This document shows, piece by piece, positions 62,551 to 64,000 of a DNA stretch of 64,000 bases. Positions within the stretch are counted from its first letter, which is position 1. Every line of letters starts with the position of its first letter. The translations under genes and the position numbers were made by a program. The notes beneath the pieces are model-generated. The model worked only from the letters and a program-made list of their open reading frames with translations, was not told the DNA's origin and did not search any database. Location: positions 100,753 through 164,752 of the forward strand of contig NZ_JABGNA010000009.1 of the NCBI RefSeq assembly GCF_013149275.1. Direction: 5' to 3'. Origin of the DNA: Mucilaginibacter sp. SG564. Its GTDB lineage: Bacteria > Bacteroidota > Bacteroidia > Sphingobacteriales > Sphingobacteriaceae.

Positions 62551-64000
62551 TTAATTTTGACCGGTTTTGGTAGTATCGGCCGGGGCCGGTTTATTATCAT
62601 CACTTGTATCGGTTACCGGGGTCTCTATTTTTACAGGTTTACCCGTCAGCACACCCAGCTTTTGCTTAGCTGTTGGTAGCACATCGTCGTTACCTTTATA
62701 ATTTTCAATAATACTTTGCAGTGTAGCTTTGGCCTGGAAGTTATCTTTCAGCTTCACATAGTTATCGGCCAGCAAAATATAGGTTTTGGCTACCCAGTAA
62801 TCATAGTTCGGCATTTCTTTAGCCAGGTCGAAACACATTTTTTGTGAAGTTTTGTACCTGCCTTTTAAGTACTCTACATTGGCAATGTTGTATTTAGCTT
62901 CGGCTGCTGCTACGGTTTTGGTATTGGCTACAGTATAGTCAAACTCTTTTACCGCGGCAGTGGTATCACCTTTCAGCAGGTAGGCTTCGCCGGCGTATAA
63001 ACCGGTACGGAATTTATCTTCCTGAGCGGCTTTGTCGTTACCTCTAATCTGTTTCACGTAGTTCAACACGTCATCGGGCATATTCATTTGAGCGTAGCAT
63101 AGCATCAGGTTATTGATGGCGAAGGAATAATCCTCTTTAAACTCGGCATTGGTTTCCAGTTTTTTCAGGAACACAATGGCTTCGTTATATTTTTTTTGTG
63201 AGATATACAGCTTGGCCATGCTGATGAGTGATTTCTCGGTATAGGCGCTTGTCCAATCGTTCAGGATCACGTTATAATCAACTACGGCTTCCTGGGTGCG
63301 GTTCAGGTTAACTAAACTTTGCGCACGTATAAAGCGGGCCTGTTTTTCGTAGATCTGTTTGCTCGGGAATTTATCCAGGTAGGCGTTAACCGCGCCTACG
63401 GCTCCCTGCCAGTCGCCTTTTAAATAAAGGTTGTTGGCGGCCGTGATCATAATATCTTCCTGTTGGGAGGTGGTATAGTTACCGATAGATGTTGTACCTG
63501 CATAGTTGATAAACGTTTGGGCATCGCCTTTATCGGTGTATATTTTTTCAATTTGTTTAAGCGATTGTTTGGCCTCATCTGTTGAGGAGTAATCGGCAAC
63601 CACTTTTTTAAATGATTCAACAGCCAGATCGTCGTGACCGGCGTTGTAATCAATAAGGCCTATGGTGGTAAGCGCGCGCGGTACATAACTGCTATGCGGA
63701 TACTTCTGGATCATGGCATTCAGATCGCTTTTGGCGCGTTCGCCATCATTTTTAAGGAAATAGGTATAAGCTATTTCGAAAGAGGCGTCATCAGCATAAT
63801 CCGAATTCGGGAAAGTGCTCAATACGTCGTTCAGCGTGCTGATTTTGGTGTCCAGTGAACCTTGTAAGCCCTGTATCATACCGCGTTGAAACAAGGCGTA
63901 GTCTTCGCCCTGGTTGTGCATGGCTATGATGCGGTTGTAATAATCTAAAGCGGTGCCATAGCTTTTCAATACAAAATAGCTATCACCCAGGCGGGTTATC
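62551..64000 (-). CDS. TPR-rich protein, N-terminus cut by the window end
   Basis: The frame is open to the window edge (RLGDSYFVLKSYGTALDYYN), so at least 480 residues are present and the start lies beyond 64000. It has repeated TPR-like helices such as SYVPRALTTIGLIDYNAG, KYNIANVEYLKGRYKTSQK and WVAKTYILLADNYVKL, and a Lys/Asp-rich C-terminus (TSDDNKPAPADTTKTGQN). Probably exported and a partner for the barrel protein downstream. Confidence 0.85.
   Translation of the reverse strand, partial: ITRLGDSYFVLKSYGTALDYYNRIIAMHNQGEDYALFQRGMIQGLQGSLDTKISTLNDVLSTFPNSDYADDASFEIAYTYFLKNDGERAKSDLNAMIQKYPHSSYVPRALTTIGLIDYNAGHDDLAVESFKKVVADYSSTDEAKQSLKQIEKIYTDKGDAQTFINYAGTTSIGNYTTSQQEDIMITAANNLYLKGDWQGAVGAVNAYLDKFPSKQIYEKQARFIRAQSLVNLNRTQEAVVDYNVILNDWTSAYTEKSLISMAKLYISQKKYNEAIVFLKKLETNAEFKEDYSFAINNLMLCYAQMNMPDDVLNYVKQIRGNDKAAQEDKFRTGLYAGEAYLLKGDTTAAVKEFDYTVANTKTVAAAEAKYNIANVEYLKGRYKTSQKMCFDLAKEMPNYDYWVAKTYILLADNYVKLKDNFQAKATLQSIIENYKGNDDVLPTAKQKLGVLTGKPVKIETPVTDTSDDNKPAPADTTKTGQN

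Overview
The window looks like chromosome of a Bacteroidota member of the family Sphingobacteriaceae (Mucilaginibacter- or Pedobacter-like). Supporting signs are TAnnTTTG-type -7 promoter boxes close to start codons, many Bacteroidota-type families (HU/SPOR protein, outer-membrane receptors with SusC-like N-terminal repeats, LytTR two-component pair, DUF4288, DUF4180, DUF6496, class II periplasmic phosphodiesterase), a tRNA gene without encoded CCA, and moderate GC. The genus is inference. No phage, plasmid, IS transposase, CRISPR array or rRNA was seen.

Layout. 1-4.5 kb: a YdeI-like protein, small conserved proteins and a two-gene Fe-S electron-transfer unit split by a DUF2750 gene; then tRNA-Phe. 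4.8-9.4 kb: tyrosine/homogentisate catabolism (hpd and hmgA on the minus strand, fumarylacetoacetase-like hydrolase and flavin reductase-like gene on the plus strand); a phenylalanine hydroxylase-like gene at 18.2 kb would feed it. 9.9-14 kb: LytS/LytT pair, DUF4288 and two LiaF-like membrane proteins. 14.5-17 kb: agmatine deiminase and N-carbamoylputrescine amidase, separated by a four-helix-bundle S23 gene. 17-27.6 kb: flippase-like membrane protein, phenylalanine hydroxylase, SDR, guaA with a lipoprotein and an RsmB-type methyltransferase, DUF4180, ArsR/SRPBCC pair, MarC. 27.7-31.1 kb: tandem amino-acid permeases. 31.6-36 kb: TonB-dependent receptor, old yellow enzyme, OsmC. 37-42.4 kb: D,D-carboxypeptidase, third permease, membrane pyrophosphatase. 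43-51.7 kb: VOC protein, cation/proton antiporter, GNAT, an alkylation-repair-like operon (AraC-methyltransferase fusion, 2OG-Fe oxygenase, stand-alone Ada zinc domain), two tandem esterases, class II cyclic nucleotide phosphodiesterase. 52-64 kb: AI-2E transporter, oxidoreductases, folC, then an envelope-energisation operon read on the minus strand (TPR protein cut by the window edge, outer-membrane barrel, HU-SPOR protein, exbB, exbD, tonB).

The most unusual content is between the genes. At least ten families of short-word repeats (for example words of the type TATCAAG, AATCAAGA, TAGTGAGTGG, TGTAAACC, AGATGTGC) occur in spacers, often as inverted pairs. Four copies of one family have perfect 28-32 nt arms, and arm differences between copies are matched on the other side, so the hairpins covary. 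Three families of palindromic REP-like elements share TGTCAT/ATGACA ends; several are nested inside one another. Two word repeats lie in frame inside folC, one repeat overlaps the exbD stop codon, another overlaps the aguA start codon, and inverted word repeats flank the S23 gene. These repeats are the best candidate here for an undescribed system; no gene in the window is an obvious mobiliser of them.
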